Positions 8,068 through 18,731 of a stretch of 64,000 nt of DNA are shown in pieces. The position numbers and the translations under genes are program-made. Origin of the DNA: Arthrobacter sp. Soil764. Its GTDB lineage: Bacteria > Actinomycetota > Actinomycetes > Actinomycetales > Micrococcaceae. Position 1 is the stretch's first letter; each line of letters starts with the position of its first letter. The stretch is from NCBI RefSeq assembly GCF_001428075.1, contig NZ_LMSI01000004.1:1-64000 (forward strand), in the 5' to 3' direction. The notes below the pieces were generated by a model, which saw only the letters and a program-made list of their open reading frames with translations, ran no database searches and was not told the DNA's origin.

Positions 8068-8811
8068 TCAGTGCGCGCCAATCTTCAGCGCCTGGCGAAC
8101 AGCCGCTTCCGCCCCCTGCTTCCAGGGCTCGCCGTGGCCCGGCAGCAGCGTGGTGGCCCCCGTGGCGGCAATGGCCTCCAGCGATGCCAGCGCCTGCTTG
8201 GTGTCCTTGGTGGCGGCGGAGGCCACGATCTGCGGTCCGGCCTCACCCGTATAGGGATCCAGGGTCACCAGCGCGTCGCCGGTGAGGAGGACGCCCCGGT
8301 CCGGGAGATGGAGGACGCAGTGCCCATCGGTGTGACCGGGGGTATGGACGACGGCGGGACGGCCTGTCAGCGCGTCCGCCACCCCGGTGCCCAGCGGCCG
8401 CGTGTCGGAGATGCCTTTGACGGCCAGGGCACCTGCCACCGCCATGCTGCCGAGCCGCGGGAGGGATTTGGGATGCGTAAACGGGTACAGGAAGCGGTTG
8501 CGCTGCGGCTTGTAGCGGTAGGGGTGCGCTGCCAGCCTGGCGTCGCCTTGATGCACCAGCACCGGGATTCCCCACTGCCGGTGGGCCCGCAGCGCGAATC
8601 CCACGTGGTCGAAATGGCCGTGCGTGAGGACCAGGGCCTTGATGTCCTGCGGGCGCCGGTTCCGTTCCTCCTGGAGTTGCGTGAGCATGGACCACATGGT
8701 GGGCAGGCCGGCATCCACCAGGGTTACTCCGTGGCTGTCCTCGATCACGTAGCAGTTGACGTTGGCGTGGGTAATCAGGTGAACGCCGTCTGCGACGCTG
8801 GGGATGATCAT
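8068..8811 (-). CDS. MBL-fold metallo-hydrolase
   Basis: A 247-residue metallo-beta-lactamase-fold protein with THGHFDHVG (HxHxDH) near residue 64, HTPGHTDGH, LLTGDALV and LLPGHGEP. It is a likely di-metal hydrolase of the glyoxalase II or lactonase type; the substrate is unknown. AAGGAG lies a good distance before the ATG. It stands alone: the LacI gene upstream ends about 130 bases before it and may regulate it. It is related to, but clearly different from, the other MBL proteins in this window. Confidence 0.85.
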   Translation of the reverse strand: MIIPSVADGVHLITHANVNCYVIEDSHGVTLVDAGLPTMWSMLTQLQEERNRRPQDIKALVLTHGHFDHVGFALRAHRQWGIPVLVHQGDARLAAHPYRYKPQRNRFLYPFTHPKSLPRLGSMAVAGALAVKGISDTRPLGTGVADALTGRPAVVHTPGHTDGHCVLHLPDRGVLLTGDALVTLDPYTGEAGPQIVASAATKDTKQALASLEAIAATGATTLLPGHGEPWKQGAEAAVRQALKIGAH

Positions 8812-8940
8812 GCCGGGGCTCCTTCAGGTGGGCGGCTGTTTGGTCACTGTCCCCCTGAAAGTACCCAGCAACAGGCAGACTGAAGCCGCGCGGGCGGACA
8901 CCTGTCCTGACCCCTGTGCCCCACCCCGTGGTGCCGAGGG

Positions 8941-9984
8941 CTAGTTCCGGGGAGGCCCGATGGAATCGCGGCACACCAGCGGGCAGCGCAGAATGGTCGG
9001 GCGAACCGCCGTTTGGGGCAGGTCGGATTTTCCCTCGATGGCATCAATCAGATGCTCTGTGGCCCAGGCTCCCATGGCGTAGTGCGGCAGGGCTACGGTG
9101 GACAGGCCCGGATGGAGATTGGCGGCGATCAGTTCCTGGTCATCGAAACCGACGACTGAAAGGTCGGCGGGGATCTGGAGCCCCAACTCCGCGGCAGCGC
9201 GGTAAGCTCCCATCGCCATCCGGTCGTTGTAGCAGAACAGGCCGGTGGGCGGCTCCTCCCCCGCGAGGATCCGCAGCGCGGCCTCATAGCCGCCCTGCGC
9301 ATCGGAGGCTGCGGACTCGACAGGTGCCGCGTCGCCGTCGAGCCCTGCTTCAGTCAGGGTGGCGCGGAAGGCCTGAAGCCGCAGGCGGGTTGAGGGCACC
9401 TCCGTGGTGTTGTTGATGAAACCGATCCGGGTGTGGCCGGCCTCAAGGAGCGCGCGCACGGCAACGCGGGCACCCCCAGCTTCGTCCGGGATGACGGCGA
9501 TGATGTCACCGTCGGCCGCTACGGAGTCGACCAGGATGGAGGGCACGCTGCCGAGGTTTGGCGGCAGCTCAACGCTGCGGTGGTACATGGTGGCGTAGAG
9601 GATTCCGTCCACGCGGCGTTCCAGGAGGGCCTCGACGTCGGCCCGCCGGGATTCCAGGCTGGCCGAGCCGGAGGTGTTGATGACCATGAGGTTGTACCCG
9701 CGCGCCCTGGCGGCTTCATCCGCGCCGAGGATGATCCTGCCGGCGTGGGGTGTGGTGGCGATGTCCTCACTGAGCAGGCCCAGCACCCCTGTCCTCTGGG
9801 TGCGGAGGGCCTGGGCCAGGCGGTTGGGCCCATAACCCAACTGCTCCGCGGCGGACCGCACCTTGTTCCGGGTTTCCTGGCTGACCCTGGCGTAGGACAC
9901 CTCGTTGAGGACGTGAGAAACGGTGGTGGCGGACACGCCGGCGGCCACGGCTACGTCCTTGATGCCAATATTCCTGTTGCTCAT
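8941..9984 (-). CDS. LacI-family transcriptional regulator
   Basis: A 347-residue regulator. The N-terminal helix-turn-helix is NIGIKDVAVAAGVSATTVSHVLNEV, followed by the hinge LGYGPNRLAQALRTQRTGVLGLL and a periplasmic-binding-protein-like domain with the usual SVVGFDDQELIAANLHPGLSTVALP near the C-terminus. It should bind DNA as a dimer and respond to a sugar or related ligand. No sugar transport genes adjoin it; its closest possible target is the MBL gene downstream, or a distant operon. A GGACGTCC palindrome at 9992-9999, just upstream of the start, could be a self-operator. Confidence 0.9.
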   Translation of the reverse strand: MSNRNIGIKDVAVAAGVSATTVSHVLNEVSYARVSQETRNKVRSAAEQLGYGPNRLAQALRTQRTGVLGLLSEDIATTPHAGRIILGADEAARARGYNLMVINTSGSASLESRRADVEALLERRVDGILYATMYHRSVELPPNLGSVPSILVDSVAADGDIIAVIPDEAGGARVAVRALLEAGHTRIGFINNTTEVPSTRLRLQAFRATLTEAGLDGDAAPVESAASDAQGGYEAALRILAGEEPPTGLFCYNDRMAMGAYRAAAELGLQIPADLSVVGFDDQELIAANLHPGLSTVALPHYAMGAWATEHLIDAIEGKSDLPQTAVRPTILRCPLVCRDSIGPPRN

Positions 9985-10146
9985 CTGTCTCGGACGTCCT
10001 TATGTTTTGGTGCTGCCGCAGGGGTTATCAGTAGGCTACTCGTTCCTGGTCCAGCCTTTGGCGCCGCCGGGCGCCACGCCGGGCACGATCCGGCAGCCGC
10101 AGAAACAGATTTCCCCGGTTGACGAGGCCTGGCGGGCCCGGCAGGT

Positions 10147-11026
10147 TCAGGCGGCGACCGGCAGCACCAGGAGGTACCCTGCGGGCAGGCTGCTGCTCCA
10201 GCGGCGCGGCTCGCGGACCACGAACTGCGTGGCCAGCTCCTCCGGCGTCAACAGGCTGTTGGGGACAGGCGACGGTCCCCCATTGTCCACTGCCGTACGG
10301 GTACAGCGGGTCCAGGACGTGGACGCCGGTCACGGCGAAGTCAGGGAACTGCCGGGGGTCGCCGAGGGATTCGAATCCGCTCATCACCCAGGCGTGCCGC
10401 CCGCTCCACATGACCAGCCCTACCGGCCGGCCCGTATCAGTGATGGCACGGGCAGCCGTCCGAACCGCCTCGCCATAGTCGGCAATGCTCACCACGCGGT
10501 AAGGCCCCATCCCCGATTCCGTCAACACCTGCGCCCAGCCGAACGGGTTTGCGCCGTTGAACGAATCAGAGGAGCGGGCGCGGGCCATCTCCCACAATTG
10601 ACCCTGCTGGGTAGAGTCAGCCCAAGCGCCTCCGCCTGTGTCGTCGATGAGGTTGTGGGCCATCTGGATGCTCGCCGCCACGCACCAGTCGAAGGTGTAC
10701 TGCGGAACGAAGTCCCCCTCCCGAAACAGGTTCAGGGCGAACGGCTGCGGCGCTGGGGCAGGGGCCGGGGCAGCAACAGGCGGAGGCGCCTGGGCAGGGG
10801 CCGGTGCCGGGGTTGGCGTAGTGGATTCGACGGGAGCCGCGGGCGCAGCCAGGACAGTACCCCCGGACGCGTCTTCAGGCGAACCAGCGGCAACCGATGC
10901 GGTGCTGGAAGCGGAGGCAGCCGGAGAGGTCGCGGCCTCCTGCAACCCTGCCACCGGAACGCAGGCGGTGAGGAATCCGGCCAGGGCGACGAGCCAGGCT
11001 ACAAGACGCAGACGGGCACCGGTCAT
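10147..11026 (-). CDS. C39-like putative cysteine-protease lipoprotein, apparent frameshift
   Basis: The protein starts with a lipoprotein signal (LVALAGFLTAC, lipobox Cys near residue 22). A Pro/Ala-rich linker follows, then a C39-like peptidase domain with FDWCVAASIQMAHN (candidate catalytic Cys) and GRHAWVMSGFES (candidate His). After GSGQWG the frame runs into Arg-rich noise and would continue to 10028. Removing one C from the five-C run at 10277-10281 restores a sensible end, with PSPVPNSLLTPEELATQFVV and later GYLLVLPVAA, stopping at 10147. This is either a real frameshift or a sequencing error. The intact protein would be about 292 residues and extracellular, membrane-anchored. Confidence 0.7.
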
Positions 11027-11091
11027 GATCGCTCGAGTCCATTCCTGTTGAGCTGGCTTACCTCATACCAGTCTCCTGCCCAGGGCTCCCC

Positions 11092-11121
11092 TTGACTACC
11101 CCACCCCGCGTTCCCTACACT
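11092..11121 (+). promoter_or_regulatory. promoter of the hyi-glxR-gcl-glxK-allB operon
   Basis: TTGACT (11092-11097) and TACACT (11116-11121) are separated by 18 bases, a good sigma-70-type match. Two operator-like repeats begin immediately after the -10, where a repressor would block transcription. The start codon of hyi is about 98 bases downstream of the -10. Confidence 0.6.
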
Positions 11122-11157
11122 TTTCATAAAGCAGAATCTAAATTCCACAAAGCGGAA
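11122..11157. promoter_or_regulatory. tandem operator-like inverted repeats before hyi
   Basis: Two 15-base sites: TTTCATAAAGCAGAA at 11122-11136 and TTCCACAAAGCGGAA at 11143-11157. Their starts are 21 bases apart (two helical turns). The second is a perfect TTCC-N7-GGAA inverted repeat; the first keeps the TTC/GAA core and the shared AAAGC centre. A third copy, TTCCATGATGCGGAA, lies before uraD at 26557. The shared motif and the IclR gene next to uraH suggest an IclR (AllR-like) repressor site; the link to that protein is inference. Confidence 0.6.
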
Positions 11158-11218
11158 ACGGTGAGGAAGCCGGAAGCAAGGGAAGATAGATCAAAGCCCC
11201 TCCTCGGAAGGACCTACG

Positions 11219-12019
11219 ATGACGTACACAGTGAACTGCTCCATCCTCCTCACGGAGCTTCCCCTGCTCGAGCGCCCCGCTGCCGCAAAGGCAGCAGGCT
11301 TTGACGCCGTCGAGTTCTGGTGGCCCTTCGAGACCTCGGTCCCGGCAGACAGCGAGATCACCAAGTTCGAGAACGCCATCACGGACGCCGGCGTGCAGCT
11401 CACGGGCCTGAACTTCAACGCCGGCAACATGCCCGGCGGCGACAGGGGCCTGGTCTCTTGGAAGGGCCGCTGCTCCGAGTTCAAGGACAACATCGACGTG
11501 GTGGCCGGCATCGGCGAGCGCCTGGGCTGCAAGGCCTTCAATGCCCTCTACGGCAACCGGCAGGACGAATTTACCCCCGAAGAGCAGGACGAACTGGCCG
11601 TCAAGAACCTGGCGGCGGCGGCAGAAGGCGTCGCCCGCATTGGCGGCACCGTCCTCCTGGAACCGGTCAGCGGCGCACCTAAGTACCCGCTCCTCACCGC
11701 CGACGACGCACTCAAGGTCATCGCCCGCGTCAAGGAGGAGACCGGCGTCGGCAACATCAAGCTCCTCGCCGACTTCTACCACCTGGCAGTCAATGGCGAT
11801 GACGTCCCCGCCGTGATCGAAAAGCACGCAAGGGAATTCGGCCACATCCAGATCGCCGACAACCCCGGCCGCGGCGCCCCCGGCACCGGCACCCTCCCCC
11901 TCGGCGAATGGATCGCCCGCAGCCGCGAACTCGGCTACGAGGGCTACATCGGCCTCGAGTACAAGGAACCGCAGGAGACCGCCTTCAGCTGGGCCATCCG
12001 CGAACACGCCGCCCGCTGA
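11219..12019 (+). CDS. hyi: hydroxypyruvate isomerase
   Basis: A 266-residue TIM-barrel enzyme of the Hyi family, interconverting hydroxypyruvate and tartronate semialdehyde in glyoxylate assimilation. Recognisable elements are MTYTVNCSILLTELPLLERPAAAKAAGFDAVEFWWPF at the N-terminus, LTGLNFNAGNMPGGDRG, ALYGNRQDEF, TVLLEPVSGAPKYPL (metal-binding Glu), LLADFYHLAVNGDD and GHIQIADNPGRGAPGTG. The length is normal for the family. GGAAGGA precedes the ATG. It is the first gene of the operon and is followed after 52 bases by glxR. Confidence 0.93.
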   Translation: MTYTVNCSILLTELPLLERPAAAKAAGFDAVEFWWPFETSVPADSEITKFENAITDAGVQLTGLNFNAGNMPGGDRGLVSWKGRCSEFKDNIDVVAGIGERLGCKAFNALYGNRQDEFTPEEQDELAVKNLAAAAEGVARIGGTVLLEPVSGAPKYPLLTADDALKVIARVKEETGVGNIKLLADFYHLAVNGDDVPAVIEKHAREFGHIQIADNPGRGAPGTGTLPLGEWIARSRELGYEGYIGLEYKEPQETAFSWAIREHAAR

Positions 12020-12071
12020 CCGCAGCAGCAGACCAGCAAGACCACACAGACTTTCAGGAAAGAGAACCATC

Positions 12072-12950
12072 ATGAGCAACGTTGCAGTTATTGGACTCGG
12101 AATCATGGGCCTGCCCATGGCCATCAACCTGGTCAAGGCCGGCCACACCGTCACCGGTTTCAACCGCAGCCAGGACAAGATCGACAAGCTCGTCTCCGAA
12201 GGCGGTAAGGGCGCCTCGAGCATCGCTGACGCGGTGAAGGACGCCGACGTCGTCATCACCATGGTGCCGGACTCGCCCGATGTTGAGGGCGTGGTCAGCG
12301 GCAAGGATGGCGTCTTCGCCAACGCAAAGCAGGGCGCCCTCTGGATCGACGCCTCCAGCATCCGCCCCGACGTCGCTGTCCGCCTGGCGGCAGAGGCCAA
12401 GGAAGCAGGCATCCGCCCCCTCGACGCACCGGTCTCGGGTGGCGAACAGGGCGCCATCGACGCCGCCCTCTCCATCATGGTGGGCGGCGACAAGGCAGAC
12501 TTCGACGCCGCCCAGGACGTCCTGAACGCCGTCGGCAAGACCATCGTCCACGTCGGCCCCTCGGGCTCCGGCCAGACCGTCAAGGCAGCCAACCAGCTGA
12601 TCGTCGCAGTGAACATCGAGGTCCTCGGCGAGGCCATCGCCTTCCTCGAGGCCTACGGCGTGGACACCGACGCCGCCCTCAAGGTCCTCGGTGGCGGCCT
12701 GGCCGGCTCCAAGGTCCTGGACCAGAAGGGCCAGAAGATGCTGGACCGCAACTTCGACCCCGGCTTCCGCCTGGCCCTGCACCACAAGGACCTCGGCATC
12801 GTCACCTCCGCCGCCCGCGAAGCCAACGTCGCCATCCCCCTTGGCGCCGTCGTCGCGCAGCTCGTCGCCGCCACCGTCAACCAGGGCGACGGCGCACTGG
12901 ACCACTCCGGACTCTTCAAGCAGGTCCTCCAGCTCTCCGGCCGCAAGTAA
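12072..12950 (+). CDS. glxR: 2-hydroxy-3-oxopropionate (tartronate semialdehyde) reductase
   Basis: A 292-residue member of the beta-hydroxyacid dehydrogenase family that reduces tartronate semialdehyde, the product of Gcl, to glycerate. The Rossmann motif VIGLGIMGLPMAINLVKAGH opens the protein. DAPVSGGEQGA (substrate-binding) follows, then VGPSGSGQTVKAANQ with the likely catalytic Lys near residue 172, and a C-terminal KDLGIVTSAAREA segment. AAAGAGAA lies before the ATG. It sits between hyi and gcl, matching glyoxylate operons of other bacteria. Confidence 0.93.
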   Translation: MSNVAVIGLGIMGLPMAINLVKAGHTVTGFNRSQDKIDKLVSEGGKGASSIADAVKDADVVITMVPDSPDVEGVVSGKDGVFANAKQGALWIDASSIRPDVAVRLAAEAKEAGIRPLDAPVSGGEQGAIDAALSIMVGGDKADFDAAQDVLNAVGKTIVHVGPSGSGQTVKAANQLIVAVNIEVLGEAIAFLEAYGVDTDAALKVLGGGLAGSKVLDQKGQKMLDRNFDPGFRLALHHKDLGIVTSAAREANVAIPLGAVVAQLVAATVNQGDGALDHSGLFKQVLQLSGRK

Positions 12951-12982
12951 CCCGGCAGCAGGCAAACCAGCCCCGCCATAAC

Positions 12983-13067
12983 GGGGCACTTCGACACAGA
13001 CACGCCGGCCGCCGTCGTCAATTACGACGGCGGCCACCCCCAAAGTGCCCCACGACGGTTCGTGGGG
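12983..13067 (+). promoter_or_regulatory. nested and competing hairpins between glxR and gcl
   Basis: An inner 12-base hairpin (13007-13018 with 13024-13035, loop CAATT) is enclosed by nine-base arms GGGGCACTT (12983-12991) and AAGTGCCCC (13043-13051). The CCCC of the outer right arm also begins a second hairpin, CCCCACGA (13048-13055) with TCGTGGGG (13060-13067). The outer stem and the last hairpin therefore compete for the same bases. It could tune read-through or mRNA processing inside the operon; a plain palindromic repeat is also possible. Confidence 0.5.
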
Positions 13068-13118
13068 GTACTTCCGCACACCCAAAAACAGACTTTTCAA
13101 GCTTTCAAGGAGCACCCC

Positions 13119-14909
<1,791 letters not shown>

Positions 14910-14911
14910 CC

Positions 14912-16105
14912 ATGCGCGTGGTTATTGCCCCGGACAAGTTCAAGGGATCGCTCTCCGCCCCGGAGGTGTGCAGCCACTTGGAAAAGGGCCTGCAGCGCGG
15001 GGCGGGCGGGAACCTTGAGGTGGTCCGGATTCCGGTGGCCGACGGCGGCGAGGGCACCCTTGACGCCGCCGTCGGCTCCGGCTTCACCCGCCGCACGGCA
15101 ACGGTCGCCGGCCCCACGGGCCAGCCCGTAGACGCGGACTTCGCCGTCCGTGGACACGAGGCCGTCATCGAGATGGCGACGGCGTCCGGGCTGGCACTGG
15201 TCCCGGGCGTGCACAACGGTGGCAGGCCCGGATCGACGGATGCCACGACGGCCACCAGCCTGGGCACCGGACAGCTCATCCGGGCCGCGCTGGACGCCGG
15301 CTGCCGCCGGATTATCCTCGGCGTAGGCGGCAGTGCCAATACCGACGGCGGCGCCGGGCTCCTGCAGGGGCTCGGCGCCAGGTTCCTGGACAGCAGGAAC
15401 AACGAACTCCCACCGGGCGGGGCTGCGCTGGCAAACCTGCACGGCATCGATTTCACCGATTTCGAGCCCCGCCTGGTGGACACACGGTTTGTGCTGGCGT
15501 CCGACGTGGACAACCCGCTGCTGGGCGCCCAGGGCGCGGCAGCGGTCTTCGGTCCGCAAAAGGGCGCCGCACAACAGGACGTCGGCATGCTCGACGCCGC
15601 CCTGGCCAGGTTTGTCGAAGTCCTGGCCAGGGAAATCGGATTCCGCGCCGTCAAGGCTGCCGAGGCTCCCGGAGCCGGGGCAGCCGGCGGCGTGGGCTAC
15701 GCCGCCATCGCCGTCCTGGCCGCAACGCGGCGGCCAGGCATCGACGTCGTCCTCGAATTCACGGGGCTGGCGGACCGGCTGGCGGGCGCCGACCTGGTGA
15801 TCACCGGCGAAGGCAGCCTGGACGAGCAAAGCCTGCTGGGCAAGACCCCCATGGGTGTTGCCCGCGCCGCCGCTGCCCAGGGCGTTCCGGTCATCGCCGT
15901 CTGCGGCCGGACCACCCTGGACCACGGCCAGGCAGCAGCCGCCGGATTCGAGGACATTTATGCTTTGACGGCGCTGGAAAGCGATGTAAACAGGTGCATA
16001 GCAGAGGCAGGACCCCTGCTGGAGCAGCTGGGCACCCAGATCAGTGCGGAACTCGCGGCCACCGGGCCCGTTACCGCAAGTACCAAGGAGGACCTCCGTG
16101 TCTGA
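14912..16105 (+). CDS. glxK: glycerate kinase
   Basis: A 397-residue GlxK/GarK-type kinase that phosphorylates the glycerate made by GlxR and so feeds glycolysis. Family signatures are [20 protein letters not shown] at the start, [38 protein letters not shown], the [15 protein letters not shown] Gly-rich segment and [23 protein letters not shown]. There is no clear ribosome site of its own; the ATG is two bases after the gcl stop, so translation is probably coupled. Its end overlaps allB by eight bases. Confidence 0.93.
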   Translation: MRVVIAPDKFKGSLSAPEVCSHLEKGLQRGAGGNLEVVRIPVADGGEGTLDAAVGSGFTRRTATVAGPTGQPVDADFAVRGHEAVIEMATASGLALVPGVHNGGRPGSTDATTATSLGTGQLIRAALDAGCRRIILGVGGSANTDGGAGLLQGLGARFLDSRNNELPPGGAALANLHGIDFTDFEPRLVDTRFVLASDVDNPLLGAQGAAAVFGPQKGAAQQDVGMLDAALARFVEVLAREIGFRAVKAAEAPGAGAAGGVGYAAIAVLAATRRPGIDVVLEFTGLADRLAGADLVITGEGSLDEQSLLGKTPMGVARAAAAQGVPVIAVCGRTTLDHGQAAAAGFEDIYALTALESDVNRCIAEAGPLLEQLGTQISAELAATGPVTASTKEDLRV

Positions 16106-17441
16106 AGAACGTTTTGACCTGGTCATCCGGGGCCAGCGCATCCTCACCACCGCCGGCATCGCCCCGCGCGAAGTGGGCGTCCGCAACGGCAGGATCGTGG
16201 CCATCGAGCCGCTGGGCAACGGCCTGGCCGGTGCTGAAGTGATCGAGCTCGCCGACGACGAAATCCTGCTGCCCGGCCTGGTGGACACCCACGTCCACGT
16301 CAACGAGCCCGGCCGCACCGAGTGGGAAGGCTTCGCCTCCGCCACCCGGGCGGCAGCAGCTGGCGGCGTGACCACCATCATCGACATGCCGCTGAACTCC
16401 GTCCCACCCACCACTACCGTGGAAAACCTCAAGCTCAAGCGCGAGGTGGCAGAGGACCAGGCGTTCATCGACGTGGGATTCTGGGGCGGTGCCATTCCCG
16501 GCAACAAAGCCGACCTGCGCCCCCTGCACGACGAGGGCGTCTTCGGTTTCAAGTGCTTCCTCCTGCACTCAGGCGTGGACGAGTTCCCGCACCTGGACGC
16601 GGACGAGATGGAGGAGGACATGGCCGAGCTGAAGTCCTTCGATTCGCTCATGATCGTCCATGCGGAGGACTCGCACGCCATCGACCGCGCCCCGCACCCC
16701 GGCGGCGACCACTACCAGACCTTCCTGGCCTCCCGCCCACGCGGCGCCGAGAACAAGGCGATCGCCGAGGTCATCGAACGGGCCCGCTGGACCGGTGCGC
16801 GTGCGCACATCCTGCACCTGTCGTCGTCGGACGCGCTTCCCATGATCGCTTCCGCAAAGCGCGACGGCGTGAAGCTCACCGTGGAAACCTGCCCGCACTA
16901 CCTCACGCTGATGGCCGAGGAAATCCCCGACGGCGCCACGGCCTACAAGTGCTGCCCTCCCATCCGCGAGGCCTCCAACCGGGAGCTGCTGTGGCAGGGC
17001 CTGCAGGACGGCACCATCGACTGCATCGTCTCGGACCACTCCCCCTCCACACTGGACCTGAAGGACCTGGAAAACGGCGACTTCGCCGTGGCCTGGGGCG
17101 GAGTCTCCTCGCTGCAGCTGGGCCTGTCCCTGATCTGGACCGAGGCCCGGCACCGCGGGATCCCGCTGGAGCAGGTGGTGTCCTGGATGGCGGAGAAGCC
17201 CGCCAACCTGGCCCGCCTCACCACCAAGGGGCAGCTGGCGCTGGGCTACGACGCGGACTTCGCCATTTTCGCGCCGGACGAGGCGTTCGTGGTGGACGTG
17301 TCAAAGCTCAAGCACAAGAACCCGATCACCCCGTACGACGGCAAAGCCCTGTCCGGCGTGGTGCGCAAGACCTTCCTCCGCGGTGCCGCAGTGGACGGCC
17401 AGACCCCTACGGGCAGGCTGATCCGCCGCGGCGGAATCTAG
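16098..17441 (+). CDS. allB: allantoinase
   Basis: A 448-residue amidohydrolase-superfamily enzyme that opens allantoin to allantoate. Metal ligands include [18 protein letters not shown] (His65, His67), a probable carboxylated Lys in [16 protein letters not shown] near residue 150, [14 protein letters not shown] and SDHSPST with the final Asp. The start is a GTG with a near-perfect AAGGAGG six bases upstream, overlapping the glxK end. Placing it behind the glyoxylate genes makes sense because allantoin breakdown yields glyoxylate. No allantoate amidohydrolase or ureidoglycolate gene is in the window. Confidence 0.93.
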   Translation: MSEERFDLVIRGQRILTTAGIAPREVGVRNGRIVAIEPLGNGLAGAEVIELADDEILLPGLVDTHVHVNEPGRTEWEGFASATRAAAAGGVTTIIDMPLNSVPPTTTVENLKLKREVAEDQAFIDVGFWGGAIPGNKADLRPLHDEGVFGFKCFLLHSGVDEFPHLDADEMEEDMAELKSFDSLMIVHAEDSHAIDRAPHPGGDHYQTFLASRPRGAENKAIAEVIERARWTGARAHILHLSSSDALPMIASAKRDGVKLTVETCPHYLTLMAEEIPDGATAYKCCPPIREASNRELLWQGLQDGTIDCIVSDHSPSTLDLKDLENGDFAVAWGGVSSLQLGLSLIWTEARHRGIPLEQVVSWMAEKPANLARLTTKGQLALGYDADFAIFAPDEAFVVDVSKLKHKNPITPYDGKALSGVVRKTFLRGAAVDGQTPTGRLIRRGGI

Positions 17442-17450
17442 GGACGCGCC

Positions 17451-18101
17451 ATGGCAGTGGAAGTCCACCATCCAAGGACGGCGTACCGTCCACGGCTGGC
17501 CCCGCCCAAAGCTGCCGCCCGCGGACTTGCCGTGTGGGTGGTCCCGGCCGAAGGAACCAGCCCGGAACTCCTGCGTCACGCCGCCCAAATGGTCCTGGCA
17601 AGGGCCCTCGAAACTGCTCCGGAGGCGGAAGTCCACTGGCCTGCCGCCGGAGCCCCCACGTCCGCCGCGGAAGGAGACGCAGCCGACTCCTCTCCGTCTC
17701 CTTCCGTGGCGGAGGCAGCCGGCCCGGCACTTTCAGAGGACGACGGCGGCACCCGGCTGCCGCCGTCGGCCGGCCCTGTCAGCCGGGTCGCCGTGGACCT
17801 CGCCGCCGACACCGTCCTGCTGGACGGCAGGCCGGTGGCCCTGACTGGCGTCGAATACAAAGTGCTGCGTTACCTGGTGACCCACCTGTCCAGGACGGTG
17901 GGCCGCGAGGAACTGCAGGAGTTCCTGGAGTCGCTGGATTTTCCCGGCGCCACCGCACGCTCCATCGACGTGTACGTGGGCAGGATCCGCAAAAAACTGG
18001 GCAACGCCCGCCATGCCGTGGCCACTGTCCGCGGCGGCGGATACCAGTTTGTGCCGGGCCCTCACGCGGCAGTTCGTGGACCGGCGGAATACTGCATATG
18101 A
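17451..18101 (+). CDS. OmpR-type winged-helix protein lacking a receiver domain
   Basis: A 216-residue protein. Residues about 1-110 are Ala/Pro-rich, match no receiver domain and lack a phospho-acceptor Asp context. The C-terminal 100 residues are a transcriptional-regulator winged helix: VAVDLAADTVLLDGRPVALTGVEYKVLRYLV, REELQEFLES, SIDVYVGRIRKKLG and a VRGGGYQFVP wing. It starts nine bases after allB, so it is probably in the same operon. It may be a constitutive DNA-binding protein; the target is unknown. The ATG is preceded by GGGACGCGCC, a weak ribosome site. Confidence 0.75.
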   Translation: MAVEVHHPRTAYRPRLAPPKAAARGLAVWVVPAEGTSPELLRHAAQMVLARALETAPEAEVHWPAAGAPTSAAEGDAADSSPSPSVAEAAGPALSEDDGGTRLPPSAGPVSRVAVDLAADTVLLDGRPVALTGVEYKVLRYLVTHLSRTVGREELQEFLESLDFPGATARSIDVYVGRIRKKLGNARHAVATVRGGGYQFVPGPHAAVRGPAEYCI

Positions 18102-18182
18102 CGCGCTGGTTTGTATCACTAAGCGCCAACCCGCTTCACTTGATGTTTGGCCATCACTGACCGAGTCTTACAAAGGAACGCC

Positions 18183-18662
18183 ATGAGCCCCACCCTGACC
18201 ACCAAGCTTCAGCCCGGCACCCCGGCTCCTGAATTCACCCTCCGGGACGCCCAGGGCCGGGAGACTTCCTTGGCCGATTTCCGCGGCAAGAGCGTCATTG
18301 TCTACTTCTACCCGAAGGCCGCCACCCCCGGCTGCACCACCGAGGCCTGCGACTTCCGCGACAGCCTGGCATCGCTCCAGGGCAAGGGCTACGAGGTTAT
18401 CGGCGTCTCCCCGGACGCCCAGGAAGCCCTGGCCGGCTTCACCGGTGACTTCTCCCTGACCTTCCCGCTGCTCTCCGACCCCGACCACGCTGTTGCCCTG
18501 GCCTACGGCGCCTGGGGCGAAAAACTGGTCCACGGCGAAATCCATGAAGGCATTGTCCGCTCCACCGTTGTGGTGGACCCCGAAGGAAAAGTCACCCTGG
18601 CCCAGTACCAGGTGCAGGCCGACGGCCACGTCGCCCACCTCAAGGAAGCCCTGGGCGTCTAG
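18183..18662 (+). CDS. bcp: thioredoxin-dependent thiol peroxidase (BCP-type peroxiredoxin)
   Basis: A 159-residue peroxiredoxin of the BCP/PrxQ class reducing peroxides in the cytoplasm. It has KSVIVYFYPKAATPGCTTEACDFRD: the peroxidatic Cys in TPGCT and a second Cys five residues later, the usual resolving Cys of this group. FPLLSDPDHAVALAYGAWGEK and VVVDPEGKV complete the fold. The ATG at 18183 has AAAGGAA seven bases upstream. It is monocistronic, with a terminator directly after it. Confidence 0.92.
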   Translation: MSPTLTTKLQPGTPAPEFTLRDAQGRETSLADFRGKSVIVYFYPKAATPGCTTEACDFRDSLASLQGKGYEVIGVSPDAQEALAGFTGDFSLTFPLLSDPDHAVALAYGAWGEKLVHGEIHEGIVRSTVVVDPEGKVTLAQYQVQADGHVAHLKEALGV

Positions 18663-18691
18663 GACGCCCCATCACCTTCCGCTCCATTTGA

Positions 18692-18731
18692 CCGGACGCC
18701 CTGGCAATTCCTGCCGGGGCGTCCGGCCTTT
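18692..18731 (+). terminator. rho-independent terminator
   Basis: Ten-base arms CCGGACGCCC (18692-18701) and GGGCGTCCGG (18717-18726), with the stem extended inward by TGGC/GCCG pairing, a short AT-rich loop, then CCTTT. It terminates bcp and overlaps the end of the convergent MFS gene. Confidence 0.8.
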
